A stretch of DNA of 64,000 nucleotides from IMG/VR virus record IMGVR_UViG_3300036766_000359, positions 62,001 to 126,000 of that record; one strand, 5' to 3'. Shown piece by piece: positions 1 through 9,342 of this stretch. The translations under genes and the position numbers were made by a program. The stretch's first letter is position 1. Each line of letters opens with the position of its first letter. Source of the DNA: a virus. The notes below the pieces were generated by a model. The model worked only from the letters and a program-made list of their open reading frames with translations. It did no database searches and was not told the DNA's origin.

Positions 1-2498
1 GGTGCATGCTTTACATAAGCTATACTCGAACGAATATCATTATCCCAATGATTATTACCATTATTATTATTAGCTAACTCAATCAACACTTCTGGAGGCG
101 TATTCGGATTTTCAATTACAAGAACACGTTGACCCGTTTCATAACTAGCTAGTTCACTTAATATTTCTGGTGATGTCTTTGGACTCTTGGCTAAGTATTT
201 AAAAATTTTGCCATCTTTCTTAGCCATTTTTTTCAAGATATCTTGAGACATATTCGGATTACTGATCGCACCATCACGAACCTCCCAACGTTCATCATTA
301 ACTAACTTAGCCAAGGTTTCTGGGGGCGTTCTATGATTATAAGAAATACCCTGACGAACAGTATAGAATTTGTCATCATGTAGTTTAGTCAAGATTTTTA
401 GATTAACATTTGGATTCCTGACTACGTACGAACGAACCTCCCAGTGTTCATCATCAGATAGTTTATCTAGTGTCTCTGATGACGTCATCGGATTATTGGC
501 TACACCTGAACGAACAATGTAATCCCGATCGTTAGCTAATTTATCCAAAGTATCCGCAGGTAATTTTGAATTCTTTGATAAGGAAAAACGAATCCTTGAA
601 TCCTCATCGTTAGCTAGTTTAACAAGTGCTTCTGGAGGCGCACTAGAATTATTAGACACATAACTACGGACGCCATAATTTGCATCATCAGATAACTTAG
701 TCAACACCTCTGGAGGTGTATTACGATTCTTAGCAATCTCAAAACGAATTGAAATATTTTCATCGTCAGATAATATTACTAAAACTTCCACTGGAACGTT
801 ACGATTCTTTAACAAAAACAAACGAACTACATAATCAACGTCATTAGATAACTTAATCAACACCTCTGGAGGTGTGTTAGGATTCTTGGCTATGTTCTGA
901 CGAACAGGGTTATTTTCGTCATTAGATAACTTAGTCAACACTTCTGGAGGTGCATTCTCATTACCGGATATTTCCTTACGAACACGTATATTCGAGTTAT
1001 TAGATAACCCATCAAAGAATTCAGGAGGAGCATAACTTATACCTCTTCCTGACTGTAAACCATTTTTCTCAATCCACTTCCATACATACAAACGATATTT
1101 TTTCGATGGTTCTGAGTTCTTCTTTCCTTTTACTTGTTCAATTTCGCCATCATCGGTAAGTTCGATTGTTATATGTGGTTTGTTATCGGAGTCACGAAGG
1201 CTGAATATCTTGGTGCCATTTTCAACTTGATCTTTGTATGAACCAACGCAATGACCCATTAAAGTACCTTCAGCGTCTAGGTCCTCTACGGGAACGAGAA
1301 CCATCGTGTATCCATCACCAAAGTCATAGTCTACATCATTTGTTTTGTAAGAAACACTTTCATCCGATTCAACAAAACTTTCATGCCATTCGTCTGATAA
1401 CTCTTTAGCTTCTTCAAAATCGAGTTTTTCAAGATCTGGTTCTTGATCTCTAATCCAATCAGATATGTTGGTTAACTCTTCCGATTCTGGAGGTTCTAAA
1501 CCATTCTCGATTTTGGTCGCTAACCACTTAGCAGTGTTTTTTTCTTTAATCTTATAATCTTCAATGATTTGAATAGTTTCAGCACTAAATAGTGGCCCAG
1601 ATTTTGCCAATTCTTGCAAACGTTCATAGTATGAACGAGCATCTTCTGATTTGTCTCGTTTATTTGTCTTCTGAAGTTTTTTTAAATTTAGATCAACCAA
1701 ATAATCTAAACTATTAGCAAGATGAATGTTATCAAGTATATCGAGCACGGACGAAATTCGATCAGAAAATGCCAAATAATCCGTTGATACGACAATACTA
1801 CCACCATCTTGAAGGTCACTTCTATCATAGTCAACATTCTCAAGAAAATCTTCGGATGGGTGACCACTCGGTCCAGATATGTCCTCTGTTTCATGACCAG
1901 ACCAGAAATTGCCGAGAGAATTCAAGAAGTTATCCATCGTGACTTCGTTCTTCGTGACTCCGGGAAGGCTGTCCGACTCTTCAGAAGAATATGAACCGGA
2001 GTCTTCGTCTGCCCATTCATCGCCAGAATAACCCATCTTCATGTGATCGTAGTAGTCAGAACGTGAAGAAGGGTTTTCATGGTCATCAGGCAACTCTGCA
2101 GTTTCAGCAACTGTCGGAATAACTGAGTCAATGTTATCCGTTTTAGGATGACGATGTGTTGTTTCGGCGTCTTGATCACCCGGAAGAAGGCAAGAACTAT
2201 CACGCAATTGATTAACAAGTTCCGTCGAATACGCAACGGCAGTGATAACACGACCATCTTGCGTAATAACACGACGATTAGACGAGAAAGACTGAGGATA
2301 ACTCAGAAGACGGTCCGGACCGAAAGGATCAGTCCCGTGAGTTCCGGGTAAAGCATCGCCATGTGGCGAATTCTCTGACTTCGGATCCTCGTCGTCTTCA
2401 CCACGCGACGTTATACCGTTATCAGAGTCGTAGGTCCCAACGCCAAACTCGTTAACCGCTTTTCCGAGAGCGTTCTCTGTAGGAAGAGATGAAGGCAT
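1..2498 (-). CDS. PcfJ-domain protein with LRV repeats (C-terminus outside window)
   Basis: The ATG directly follows the TAA of the upstream paralogue, and the frame stays open to the left edge, so the C-terminus is missing. Residues ~1-215 are acidic, Ser/Asp-rich and low-complexity. Residues ~240-400 form a helical region shared with the neighbour (NKRDKSED, NTAKWLAT). Around 410-450 is the PcfJ signature (HCVGSY, then IFSLRDSDNKPHITIE). About 13 repeats of ~26 residues follow, consensus NPNTPPEVLTKLSNDxxxxVR, typical of leucine-rich-repeat variants. PcfJ (named from plasmid pCF10) has no settled function; LRV arrays form curved binding surfaces. Role here is unknown; scaffold or virion-associated binding protein is an inference. 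Confidence 0.75.
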   Translation of the reverse strand, partial: MPSSLPTENALGKAVNEFGVGTYDSDNGITSRGEDDEDPKSENSPHGDALPGTHGTDPFGPDRLLSYPQSFSSNRRVITQDGRVITAVAYSTELVNQLRDSSCLLPGDQDAETTHRHPKTDNIDSVIPTVAETAELPDDHENPSSRSDYYDHMKMGYSGDEWADEDSGSYSSEESDSLPGVTKNEVTMDNFLNSLGNFWSGHETEDISGPSGHPSEDFLENVDYDRSDLQDGGSIVVSTDYLAFSDRISSVLDILDNIHLANSLDYLVDLNLKKLQKTNKRDKSEDARSYYERLQELAKSGPLFSAETIQIIEDYKIKEKNTAKWLATKIENGLEPPESEELTNISDWIRDQEPDLEKLDFEEAKELSDEWHESFVESDESVSYKTNDVDYDFGDGYTMVLVPVEDLDAEGTLMGHCVGSYKDQVENGTKIFSLRDSDNKPHITIELTDDGEIEQVKGKKNSEPSKKYRLYVWKWIEKNGLQSGRGISYAPPEFFDGLSNNSNIRVRKEISGNENAPPEVLTKLSNDENNPVRQNIAKNPNTPPEVLIKLSNDVDYVVRLFLLKNRNVPVEVLVILSDDENISIRFEIAKNRNTPPEVLTKLSDDANYGVRSYVSNNSSAPPEALVKLANDEDSRIRFSLSKNSKLPADTLDKLANDRDYIVRSGVANNPMTSSETLDKLSDDEHWEVRSYVVRNPNVNLKILTKLHDDKFYTVRQGISYNHRTPPETLAKLVNDERWEVRDGAISNPNMSQDILKKMAKKDGKIFKYLAKSPKTSPEILSELASYETGQRVLVIENPNTPPEVLIELANNNNGNNHWDNDIRSSIAYVKHA

Positions 2499-4529
2499 TT
2501 AAAATTTTACGTCCCAAAGTCTTTTCGGGTTAATTCTTCTTTTCGGAGCCTTGATCCCAGGTGGCAATTCGGGGGCCGCATTCTGGCGCATCCAATCAAC
2601 TTCTGAGTCAGACAGGCCAAGTTCGTAGTAGTTTAAATTTCTCTCGTTCAATGAACCGGGAAGCCATGAGTAATTATCTTTAATCGGAATTGATGCTACA
2701 CGTGCCGAAACTCGAAGAATACTTAGACTCTTTCCGGCGTAACTACCAGTTTTGAAAACTGTCTGATCACCATCTGTTGGATTATCATCTCCAGTGACGC
2801 CATCCATCACCCAGTCTTCATAGATTGGATTCGACATGTTAGTCCCACTAGAAAGATCTTCCCCAGCAGGATCATCAGACCCAAATGAGTCTCCATAACC
2901 ACCACTCTCAGTGCCAGATTGACCTGGACCGATGTGTTCTACACGTGGTCCAGGGAGAGTAGATACCGGGAGAGAAGAATCTGAAACACGACGAATCTTA
3001 TTCAATTCCGATTTCATAATAACACGACGATCAGACGATGCTATTGTGTTAGATTCCAAACGTTTTCTTGCTTTATCACGAACCTGTTCATCCGTGTCAT
3101 CGGATAACTTGGTCAAGATTTCAAGAGGTGTATTAGGGTTCTTGGCCACACAATAACGAACACCCCTGTCCGCATCACCGGATAACTTGGTCAAAGTTTC
3201 GGGAGGTGTACTAGGGTTCTGGGCCACACAATAACGAACACCCCTGTCCGCATCACCGGATAATTTGGCTAAGATTTCAGGAGGCGTATTATGGTTGTTG
3301 GCTACACCCTGACGAGTAAAGTTACTCGGATCACTGGATAACTTGGTTAAGGTTTCGGGAGGCGTATTTGAGCCCCTGGCAACACTCGAACGAACATCCG
3401 AATCCGCGTCACCAGACAATCGGGTTAAGGTTTCAAGAGGCGTATTGGAGTTCCTGGCCACACATTCACGAACCCATCCATTCGTGTCACCAGATAATTT
3501 GGTTAAGGTTTCGGGAGGAGTGTTTGGGTTAAGAGCCACCTGCTGAAGAACATCATTGTCCGTGTCACGCTTTGCGGAAGTCCCCGGCAAAACGCAGTCG
3601 GCAAGTTTGGTTAATATTTCGGGAGAAGTGTTAGGGTTCTTGGCAACATCCGAACGAATTTCTGGATCCGCATCTCGAGAGAGTTCTTCTAAATATTCTA
3701 GTGGCGCATACGAAATTACGCCTCTATATATGTTTTTAGATGTTGCCCACTCCCATACATATGGACGATATTTCGAAATGGGTTCTACATTCTGTTTACC
3801 CCGAGCCTGTTTTATTCTGTCATCAATAACTTCAATAGTTACATGAGGTTTGTTGTTAGAGTCGCGAAGACTATAAATTTTAGTACCTTTTTCAACTTTA
3901 TTTTTATATGATCCGACGCAATGTTGCATCAGACTACCTTCTACGTCTAGATCCTCAACGGGCACGGATACCATCGTAAAACCATCACCGAAGTCATGGT
4001 CTACATTCTTTGTCTTATATTTACCCGTCTGATCTGTAGAATTGAATCCTTCGTGCCATTCATCTGAAGCCTCGATGGCTTCTTCAAAACCGATTTTTGT
4101 AAGATTAGGTTCTTGATCCTGGATCCAGTCAAACAAATTACTAAGTTCATCCTCAGTAGGAGGATTAATACTGTCATCTTCAATTTGTGTTGCTAACCAT
4201 TTAGCAGTATTTTTATCAATTTTAACTCGATAATTTTTAATTACGAGAAGTGTAGCGTTACTAAATATGGGTCCTTGTTTTGATTGTTCTTGAAGACGCT
4301 CATAAAATTCACGAGAGTCTTCCGATTTATCTCGTTTATTTGTTTTCTGAAGTTGTTTTAAATTTAAACTAATCAAATAATCATATACGTTGTCAGCAGC
4401 AACATGAATGTTGTCCAACATCTTAAGTGCATAAGAAATACGTGAAGAAAAATCAGAAAAACGACGAATCTTATTCAATTCCGAAATAACGGTATTGATA
4501 CGATCAGAAAAATCAATAGGATCTCTCAT
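2499..4529 (-). CDS. PcfJ-domain protein with LRV repeats
   Basis: 676 residues, paralogue of the gene just downstream. An N-terminal helical region (1-195) precedes a PcfJ motif at ~201-250 (MQHCVGSY, IYSLRDSNNKPHVTIE, QARGKQN). Eight or so LRV repeats of ~26 residues span ~280-495 (NPNTPPETLTKLSGDADRGV). The C-terminal ~170 residues are unrelated to the repeats, Gly/Asp-rich, and end basic. The motif SELNKIRR occurs at residue 16 and again at ~507, suggesting an internal duplication or fusion. Two adjacent repeats are nearly identical at DNA level, so the array is still changing. Function unknown; LRV surfaces usually bind protein or nucleic acid. Confidence 0.8.
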   Translation of the reverse strand: MRDPIDFSDRINTVISELNKIRRFSDFSSRISYALKMLDNIHVAADNVYDYLISLNLKQLQKTNKRDKSEDSREFYERLQEQSKQGPIFSNATLLVIKNYRVKIDKNTAKWLATQIEDDSINPPTEDELSNLFDWIQDQEPNLTKIGFEEAIEASDEWHEGFNSTDQTGKYKTKNVDHDFGDGFTMVSVPVEDLDVEGSLMQHCVGSYKNKVEKGTKIYSLRDSNNKPHVTIEVIDDRIKQARGKQNVEPISKYRPYVWEWATSKNIYRGVISYAPLEYLEELSRDADPEIRSDVAKNPNTSPEILTKLADCVLPGTSAKRDTDNDVLQQVALNPNTPPETLTKLSGDTNGWVRECVARNSNTPLETLTRLSGDADSDVRSSVARGSNTPPETLTKLSSDPSNFTRQGVANNHNTPPEILAKLSGDADRGVRYCVAQNPSTPPETLTKLSGDADRGVRYCVAKNPNTPLEILTKLSDDTDEQVRDKARKRLESNTIASSDRRVIMKSELNKIRRVSDSSLPVSTLPGPRVEHIGPGQSGTESGGYGDSFGSDDPAGEDLSSGTNMSNPIYEDWVMDGVTGDDNPTDGDQTVFKTGSYAGKSLSILRVSARVASIPIKDNYSWLPGSLNERNLNYYELGLSDSEVDWMRQNAAPELPPGIKAPKRRINPKRLWDVKF
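3144..3263. repeat. Recently duplicated LRV unit inside the PcfJ-LRV gene
   Basis: A 42-base block at 3144-3185 recurs exactly at 3222-3263, offset 78 bases (one 26-residue repeat). The other repeats in the array have diverged, so this pair reflects recent duplication or recombination between units. Confidence 0.8.
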
Positions 4530-4547
4530 AACAAGTCATACCGGTGA

Positions 4548-5240
4548 TCAGTATCCGTCTTCGTCGTCTTCGTCGTCTTCTTCTTCGATCTCATCCTCGT
4601 CAGGAACGAAACCTTCATCAAAATCATCAGGAGAAGGATTAGTTATCGGTTCATCTTCATCCGAATCTTCATACGAATCGAAAGGTCCGGAATCGAAAGG
4701 CTGTTGATCATCAGAAAATTCGTTATCAACAAATTCTTCCGGATTAGATTTCACTTTCTCCACATCACTAACAATTTCAGAAACTTGTTCATCGGATGAC
4801 TGTTTCCAGTGTTCCGCGTTAATTTCATCTTGAATCGTATCAGTGAAACTTGATAAAGTTTCAACCGATGCAGCAAGAGACTGTCTCATGTCTTTAACGG
4901 ATTGAATATAACCACGTCCACCAAGAAGACCATCGGGAGAAAACCCCGATGATGGCATCTTGCTAAATAGACGATAAGACGCGATGGCATAACTATGTGC
5001 TCTCTGAGCGGACCATAGGATTTTTGCCAGATTCTTAAGATTTCCCGACGTCCACTTAAACCCATCAGTACGAACATCGCGTCTTACTGGTCCTGAATCC
5101 TTAACGAATTCAATTTTTCCGCTCGTCCTGAGATTATGCGACGGAATAGCTCTCAAGCCAGCAATCCTAAGAGCTACACTATGGAGAGTTGGTTCGTCCA
5201 TAACATCTAGTTTAGACGATATTTTTGACCGTTTAGTCAT
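4548..5240 (-). CDS. Unknown protein with acidic C-terminal tail
   Basis: 230 residues, not recognised. The middle is helical (around SAQRAHSYAIASYRLFSK) and the last ~60 residues are very acidic, ending in alternating Asp/Glu runs encoded by repeated cgtctt triplets. It sits between the PcfJ-LRV pair and putative virion proteins in the same minus-strand run. The architecture resembles another acidic-tailed protein at 23375-24172, though no sequence identity is obvious. Acidic tails occur in scaffolding and DNA-mimic proteins; neither can be claimed. Confidence 0.6.
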   Translation of the reverse strand: MTKRSKISSKLDVMDEPTLHSVALRIAGLRAIPSHNLRTSGKIEFVKDSGPVRRDVRTDGFKWTSGNLKNLAKILWSAQRAHSYAIASYRLFSKMPSSGFSPDGLLGGRGYIQSVKDMRQSLAASVETLSSFTDTIQDEINAEHWKQSSDEQVSEIVSDVEKVKSNPEEFVDNEFSDDQQPFDSGPFDSYEDSDEDEPITNPSPDDFDEGFVPDEDEIEEEDDEDDEDGY

Positions 5241-5244
5241 TGAC

Positions 5245-5508
5245 TCATGTTCCTAAAACGGGGCCATCACTGTCATCAACAAGACGTTCGATATAGTATC
5301 CCTCATTATCCTGACCTAGTTTCCACATGTCTTGCTGAGAAACTCTAACAAGTTTGTCTCCAGCAATAATTTGGAAGCCGGAAAGTTGAACAAGGCTTGA
5401 CAAACGGGTCTTCCCGATAGAAGCCGTCTTCAAGATAGGAGGGGTACCGAAGAAATCATCTATGGAACTAGATGAAAATCTAAGGTTCTCAATATTGAAC
5501 ATAGACAT
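5245..5508 (-). CDS. Unknown small protein
   Basis: 87 residues, four bases upstream of the acidic-tail gene and so likely cotranscribed. Beta-rich in the second half (SGFQIIAGDKLVRVS). No recognised domain or membrane segment. Confidence 0.55.
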   Translation of the reverse strand: MSMFNIENLRFSSSSIDDFFGTPPILKTASIGKTRLSSLVQLSGFQIIAGDKLVRVSQQDMWKLGQDNEGYYIERLVDDSDGPVLGT

Positions 5509-5544
5509 ATCTATAAGACCTCGATTTTAAACTCAATGAAGGGC

Positions 5545-6450
5545 CTATGGAGACACTATAATGCTAACGACAACGGTCTGGTTACCGTTAGAAGCATTTG
5601 GGGAAGAAATGAGGATGGTTTCAGTATAAGTCCCTGGTGTGGTGGGTACCCCAGGACTTAAAACAGAAAAAGTGACCGGTGAAAACGCCGCAGATGCGAG
5701 AGGACCAACGGACGCTGGAACGAATTGAAGCCACGGGCTCCGATTTTGAACCTTCGCCAAAGTGGCATTTAGGATAGATCCGGCCGGACCAGAGTTCGAA
5801 ACAATGACTTGTTGAGAACCTCCGGAAGTGGCAAGGTTGAGGGAATATGTAAGAACGACTTGTGTTACGTTCGTTGCAATGGCAGGTCTCGGAAGAACTA
5901 TAACGCCAAAATTGAGCGTTATAACCGTAGCCGGTTGACGGTTGTCTTGGAGAACGACGCTTCCGGAATACGGAGATCCTGTTGATAACAAAATCGATGG
6001 GACGACTTTGATAGCAAACTGACCTTGTTCATTTTTGTTAAGACCGGAAACGATCGTCGGACCGACTTGAAGCCATGGAGCGCTCGGAGTAGCCGTAGCG
6101 GTAAGGAAAGAACCGAAAGCTCCGGCATTCTGGAAAACGACTGTGGAAATGAAGGAGGATGGGTCTCCTTCAGTGACCGTAACGTTAACTGGGTTGGGGG
6201 AGGATATTAGAGCCAACAGAGGTGCAAGCTGTTGTTGGACCTGCTGAAGGGTGTCGGCCATGGCCAAAACAACTTCTCCGGGTAGTGGAAGCTCCACGTC
6301 AGAGAAACGCCCGAACGGAGACATTATATCAATAACTCTGTAAACTTGATTGGCACCCTGAATGTTATTCGCATGGACGGTCCAGTACCATTTACCCCCG
6401 ACAGAGTCAAGGTCAAATGAAAATCCGCCCGCTGAAACGCTTGTAGCCAT
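5545..6450 (-). CDS. Putative virion protein with BACON/Ig-like domains
   Basis: 301 residues. After a ~90-residue N-terminal part with a Gln-rich helix, two beta-sandwich repeats follow, each with the BACON-like pattern of an aromatic 'PWLQ' strand then Pro/Gly (APWLQVGPTIVSG near 130; SPWLQFVPASVG near 245) and closing strands (TVVVSIIVSP). Such domains commonly decorate phage capsids or tail fibres and bind glycans. No signal peptide. Virion location is inferred from domain type, not shown. Confidence 0.6.
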   Translation of the reverse strand: MATSVSAGGFSFDLDSVGGKWYWTVHANNIQGANQVYRVIDIMSPFGRFSDVELPLPGEVVLAMADTLQQVQQQLAPLLALISSPNPVNVTVTEGDPSSFISTVVFQNAGAFGSFLTATATPSAPWLQVGPTIVSGLNKNEQGQFAIKVVPSILLSTGSPYSGSVVLQDNRQPATVITLNFGVIVLPRPAIATNVTQVVLTYSLNLATSGGSQQVIVSNSGPAGSILNATLAKVQNRSPWLQFVPASVGPLASAAFSPVTFSVLSPGVPTTPGTYTETILISSPNASNGNQTVVVSIIVSP

Positions 6451-6473
6451 AATCTATGATGTCGAAAAGAAGC

Positions 6474-8324
6474 TCAACTGTCTACAGGTCTACGAAAACA
6501 GAATTTCTTTTTCTCTTTACCAAAAATCTTCACATATCCATGTTCGGAAGCATATTCCGACTCAGTCGAACCATGACGTGAAGCGTGACCATATAAAGTT
6601 TTCTTATGTATGACAAAGCCATCTTGATTTATATAATGATAATCTGAAGGGACAATGTGCATCTCTTCCCAATTGGAAGCGAGATATATAGTTCCAGTAT
6701 GCCCAAAAGTCGAATCAGAAAAACTGATTAAAGTTAAAACCCCTGGGTAATTCGCGAAAACTTTCTTGGAACATCTTGATATCATCCAAGACGCAAAGTT
6801 TTTCTTTTGATAACTTGGATGAATACAAAATCGATCAAGTTCTAATACCTGACTCTGACTGAAACCCATCGAAGTAGCAGATTCCTTCCTGACAGGAGGG
6901 CAAAATTTACAAACAGCAATTAAGTTATTCCCAAAATACGCACCATAAACAGATTTAGCGGCACGACCATATCCAGAATAGTGGAAACTTTGCAAAAACT
7001 CTTCCGGAGGAGAATAATATGAATTAGGTAAAATGTTTCTAATGTCAATTTTTTCAATAACTATATCGTCGAATGAAAAATCATTCTGGTTATCTTCTTC
7101 CTCATTAAAGAGGGCACGAACCAATTTTTGCCGAATGAGACCAGGGTTCAAGAAATCACGTTCCCAAAGGTACATGATTTTTAAATCAGAAAAGTATTTA
7201 TCAATGTACGTAAATTTCGAGGCGTCAGCACTCTTCCGAAGAGAGTGCCAGTATTCACCGTTACATTCGATCAGAAGGTTATGCGACGGAATGAATAAGT
7301 CAAATTCGAAATATCCAAGTACATGGTGACGAATATATTTAATATTAAGAGCATCAAGAAGAGTTTGAGTCGTTCGTTCGAGAATGCTGTCTTTACCATT
7401 GGAAAGAATTTCAGAACGAGCGACGGCTTGTCTCTTCCTATACTCGTCGTCCTGCCAACGAGCTTTACTGGCAACTGATATGGCTTCCCTATATGCAGGA
7501 TTAAGGAAAGCTTTATGTAATCCATCAAGAAGACACTTCCTGGATTTTGGGTCTGCCCACTGACGAGTTGCGTTATCCGACTTTAAGCGAAGAAGATCAG
7601 GGTCTTCGTTTGCTTTCTTTATTTTTTCTCGATATTCAGGGTCTTCCAAAAATGATTTGGCTCTATCGGATGCTTCTTTAATGGCAACGTCATTACCTTT
7701 CCAAAACAAAGCAATGGAATCAATTACACTGCTACGGTATTCATCATTATTCCATCTTTCAATAGCAAGAGTCCGTTGTAGTTCAACGTGTTTATCTGAT
7801 GCTTTAACATCAAGTTGACGTTTCACATACTCAGGGTCTAACCACATAGACTTAGCGCGTTCAGAACGAGCGTCACGTTCGTTCTGATCAACTTTTTGGT
7901 TATCACGAAATTCTTCTGTTTTCCACAGTTCAGTAGTTCTTATGGAGGCTTCATTCCTGATCTGAGGGTTACTCCACGTCTTTGTCGAAGATTCCGTAAT
8001 CTTCTTACGAAATAAATCATTTGCCCATAAATTTTTGGAAATGTCCGACTGTTGAGAGCAACGATCATCGGACCACGATTTTCTGACACCTGCGGATATG
8101 GAGGCAAGATAACCAGGGTCCAGACTTTTCTCTTTCACACCACAAGAAAGACATCTATACTTACCAACACGCTTAATAGTGCGAAGTAAAGATGCGATTT
8201 TTATCTGGACTTCAGCACCACACTCACATAGCGCCGTAACGACTGACTGATTCGTTAACCGACCGTATTCACCTTTAACAAACGACTGGGAGATTTTGAA
8301 TCGTTCAAGGTCAGGATGGGTCAT
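6474..8324 (-). CDS. Vsr/EDxHD-type homing endonuclease fused to Mom-like acetyltransferase domain
   Basis: 616 residues. Order: an N-terminal zinc ribbon (CECGAE, CLSCG); about ten repeats of a NUMOD-like motif (for example AKSMWLDPEYVKRQ, SKARWQDDEYRKRQ) that in homing endonucleases contacts DNA; a Vsr-like nuclease domain with FDLFIPSHNLLIECNGEYWH (D..E.N..YWH catalytic pattern); and a C-terminal GNAT-type domain (SVYGAYFGNNLIAVCKFCPP, ELDRFCIHPSYQKKNFASW, GHTGTIYLASNW) that resembles the Mu Mom DNA-modification family. The nuclease half is probably mobile. Whether the Mom-like half modifies DNA is open. Confidence 0.7.
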   Translation of the reverse strand: MTHPDLERFKISQSFVKGEYGRLTNQSVVTALCECGAEVQIKIASLLRTIKRVGKYRCLSCGVKEKSLDPGYLASISAGVRKSWSDDRCSQQSDISKNLWANDLFRKKITESSTKTWSNPQIRNEASIRTTELWKTEEFRDNQKVDQNERDARSERAKSMWLDPEYVKRQLDVKASDKHVELQRTLAIERWNNDEYRSSVIDSIALFWKGNDVAIKEASDRAKSFLEDPEYREKIKKANEDPDLLRLKSDNATRQWADPKSRKCLLDGLHKAFLNPAYREAISVASKARWQDDEYRKRQAVARSEILSNGKDSILERTTQTLLDALNIKYIRHHVLGYFEFDLFIPSHNLLIECNGEYWHSLRKSADASKFTYIDKYFSDLKIMYLWERDFLNPGLIRQKLVRALFNEEEDNQNDFSFDDIVIEKIDIRNILPNSYYSPPEEFLQSFHYSGYGRAAKSVYGAYFGNNLIAVCKFCPPVRKESATSMGFSQSQVLELDRFCIHPSYQKKNFASWMISRCSKKVFANYPGVLTLISFSDSTFGHTGTIYLASNWEEMHIVPSDYHYINQDGFVIHKKTLYGHASRHGSTESEYASEHGYVKIFGKEKKKFCFRRPVDS

Positions 8325-8373
8325 TCCAGAATTTACATTAGAAATAAGAAATTTATGACAGTAATTTAAATAG

Positions 8374-9147
8374 TCATCCCGATATGGTCAAAATTTGAGC
8401 GTCACCGCGGTCTCTAAACTGGGGGAGTGAAACTTCATGAAGTATGTTGAAATGCCTGTCTGAGATAGCGAAATATACGGTCCAGTATTTTCCATACTTA
8501 GAGTTGTTAATTGCATCATCAAGAGCTTTTTCCGCAATCAGGATTTCGTCTGCGCTACGACCCTGTTTTCGAAGCATTTGGATGTGAACCTGCTTCTCTC
8601 GAGCCTCGTCGGCAATAAGGTCCTTGATTTTCTGAAGAGCGCGAAAGAACCTGTGGCGAACCCGACCCTGGGTTAAATTCATCTGTTTAGCGATTTCCGA
8701 TTGGCAAGTCGTCTCGTGCATTCTCCACAGTATTTCCCGGTCTTGTTCGCAAAATTTCGGACCAAGTTCAAGTTCGAACTGATCACGTTCAAGTTCAGGA
8801 ATAGTACGCAAAAACTGAATGCGCCTAATTCCTCTGTGTAAACGATATGAGACTGCAGCCTGAGTAATTCCGAATAATTTTGCAATTTGCTCTTGCTTCA
8901 TCTTATCTTTATGGTATAAACAGATTAGATCAGCTTCCCGAGAAGGGATCCTTTCCAAATACCTAGATATGGAATCGAAGTCTAGAGGCTGCCCGTCGAT
9001 CGAGATATCTTCTTCATCATCAGGAGCGAGGTTACGCTCAATCAGATTATTGATATCCTCCGATTCTCGGTCGTAACCTAAACGATCTTCGTTGCTAAAC
9101 CTTGATGACAGACTATTCGGATCTTGGATCAGGACATGTGTTGACAT
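8374..9147 (-). CDS. Sigma-70 region 4-like protein with two helix-turn-helix motifs
   Basis: 257 residues. An acidic N-terminus is followed by two consecutive region-4-like HTH units: LICLYHKDKMKQEQIAKLFG then ITQAAVSYRLHRGIRRI, and REILWRMHETTCQSEIAKQM then NLTQGRVRHRFFRALQKI. There is no clear region 2, so it may be a divergent sigma, a co-activator, or a DNA-binding regulator rather than a full sigma factor. The leader (9148-9342) is one of the larger gaps in this part of the genome and contains a terminator, so the gene probably has its own promoter. Confidence 0.65.
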   Translation of the reverse strand: MSTHVLIQDPNSLSSRFSNEDRLGYDRESEDINNLIERNLAPDDEEDISIDGQPLDFDSISRYLERIPSREADLICLYHKDKMKQEQIAKLFGITQAAVSYRLHRGIRRIQFLRTIPELERDQFELELGPKFCEQDREILWRMHETTCQSEIAKQMNLTQGRVRHRFFRALQKIKDLIADEAREKQVHIQMLRKQGRSADEILIAEKALDDAINNSKYGKYWTVYFAISDRHFNILHEVSLPQFRDRGDAQILTISG

Positions 9148-9263
9148 TTACTCTCCAACTAAAACACAGGCAACGCCCATGGTAGTATCCAGTATTTGTA
9201 TTATTTAGCGGAGTTCCGCAGTCTGTATACATATTTGTCTGGGTATTGGAGAGCAGATCAAAA

Positions 9264-9292
9264 ATCTGTCTGGATAACACTACCAGACAGAT
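9264..9292 (-). terminator. Intrinsic terminator-like hairpin
   Basis: Perfect 10-bp inverted repeat (ATCTGTCTGG / CCAGACAGAT) with a 9-base loop. Read on the minus strand the stem is followed by TTTTT, as in a rho-independent terminator. It lies downstream of the DUF3307-like gene, separating that transcript from the sigma-like gene. A smaller hairpin (GCGGA-GT-TCCGC, near 9209-9220) lies beyond it. Confidence 0.7.
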
Positions 9293-9342
9293 ATGTTCTT
9301 TCGCACACAGTCATTTCAAAACAACCAAACTCTGGCTAGTTA

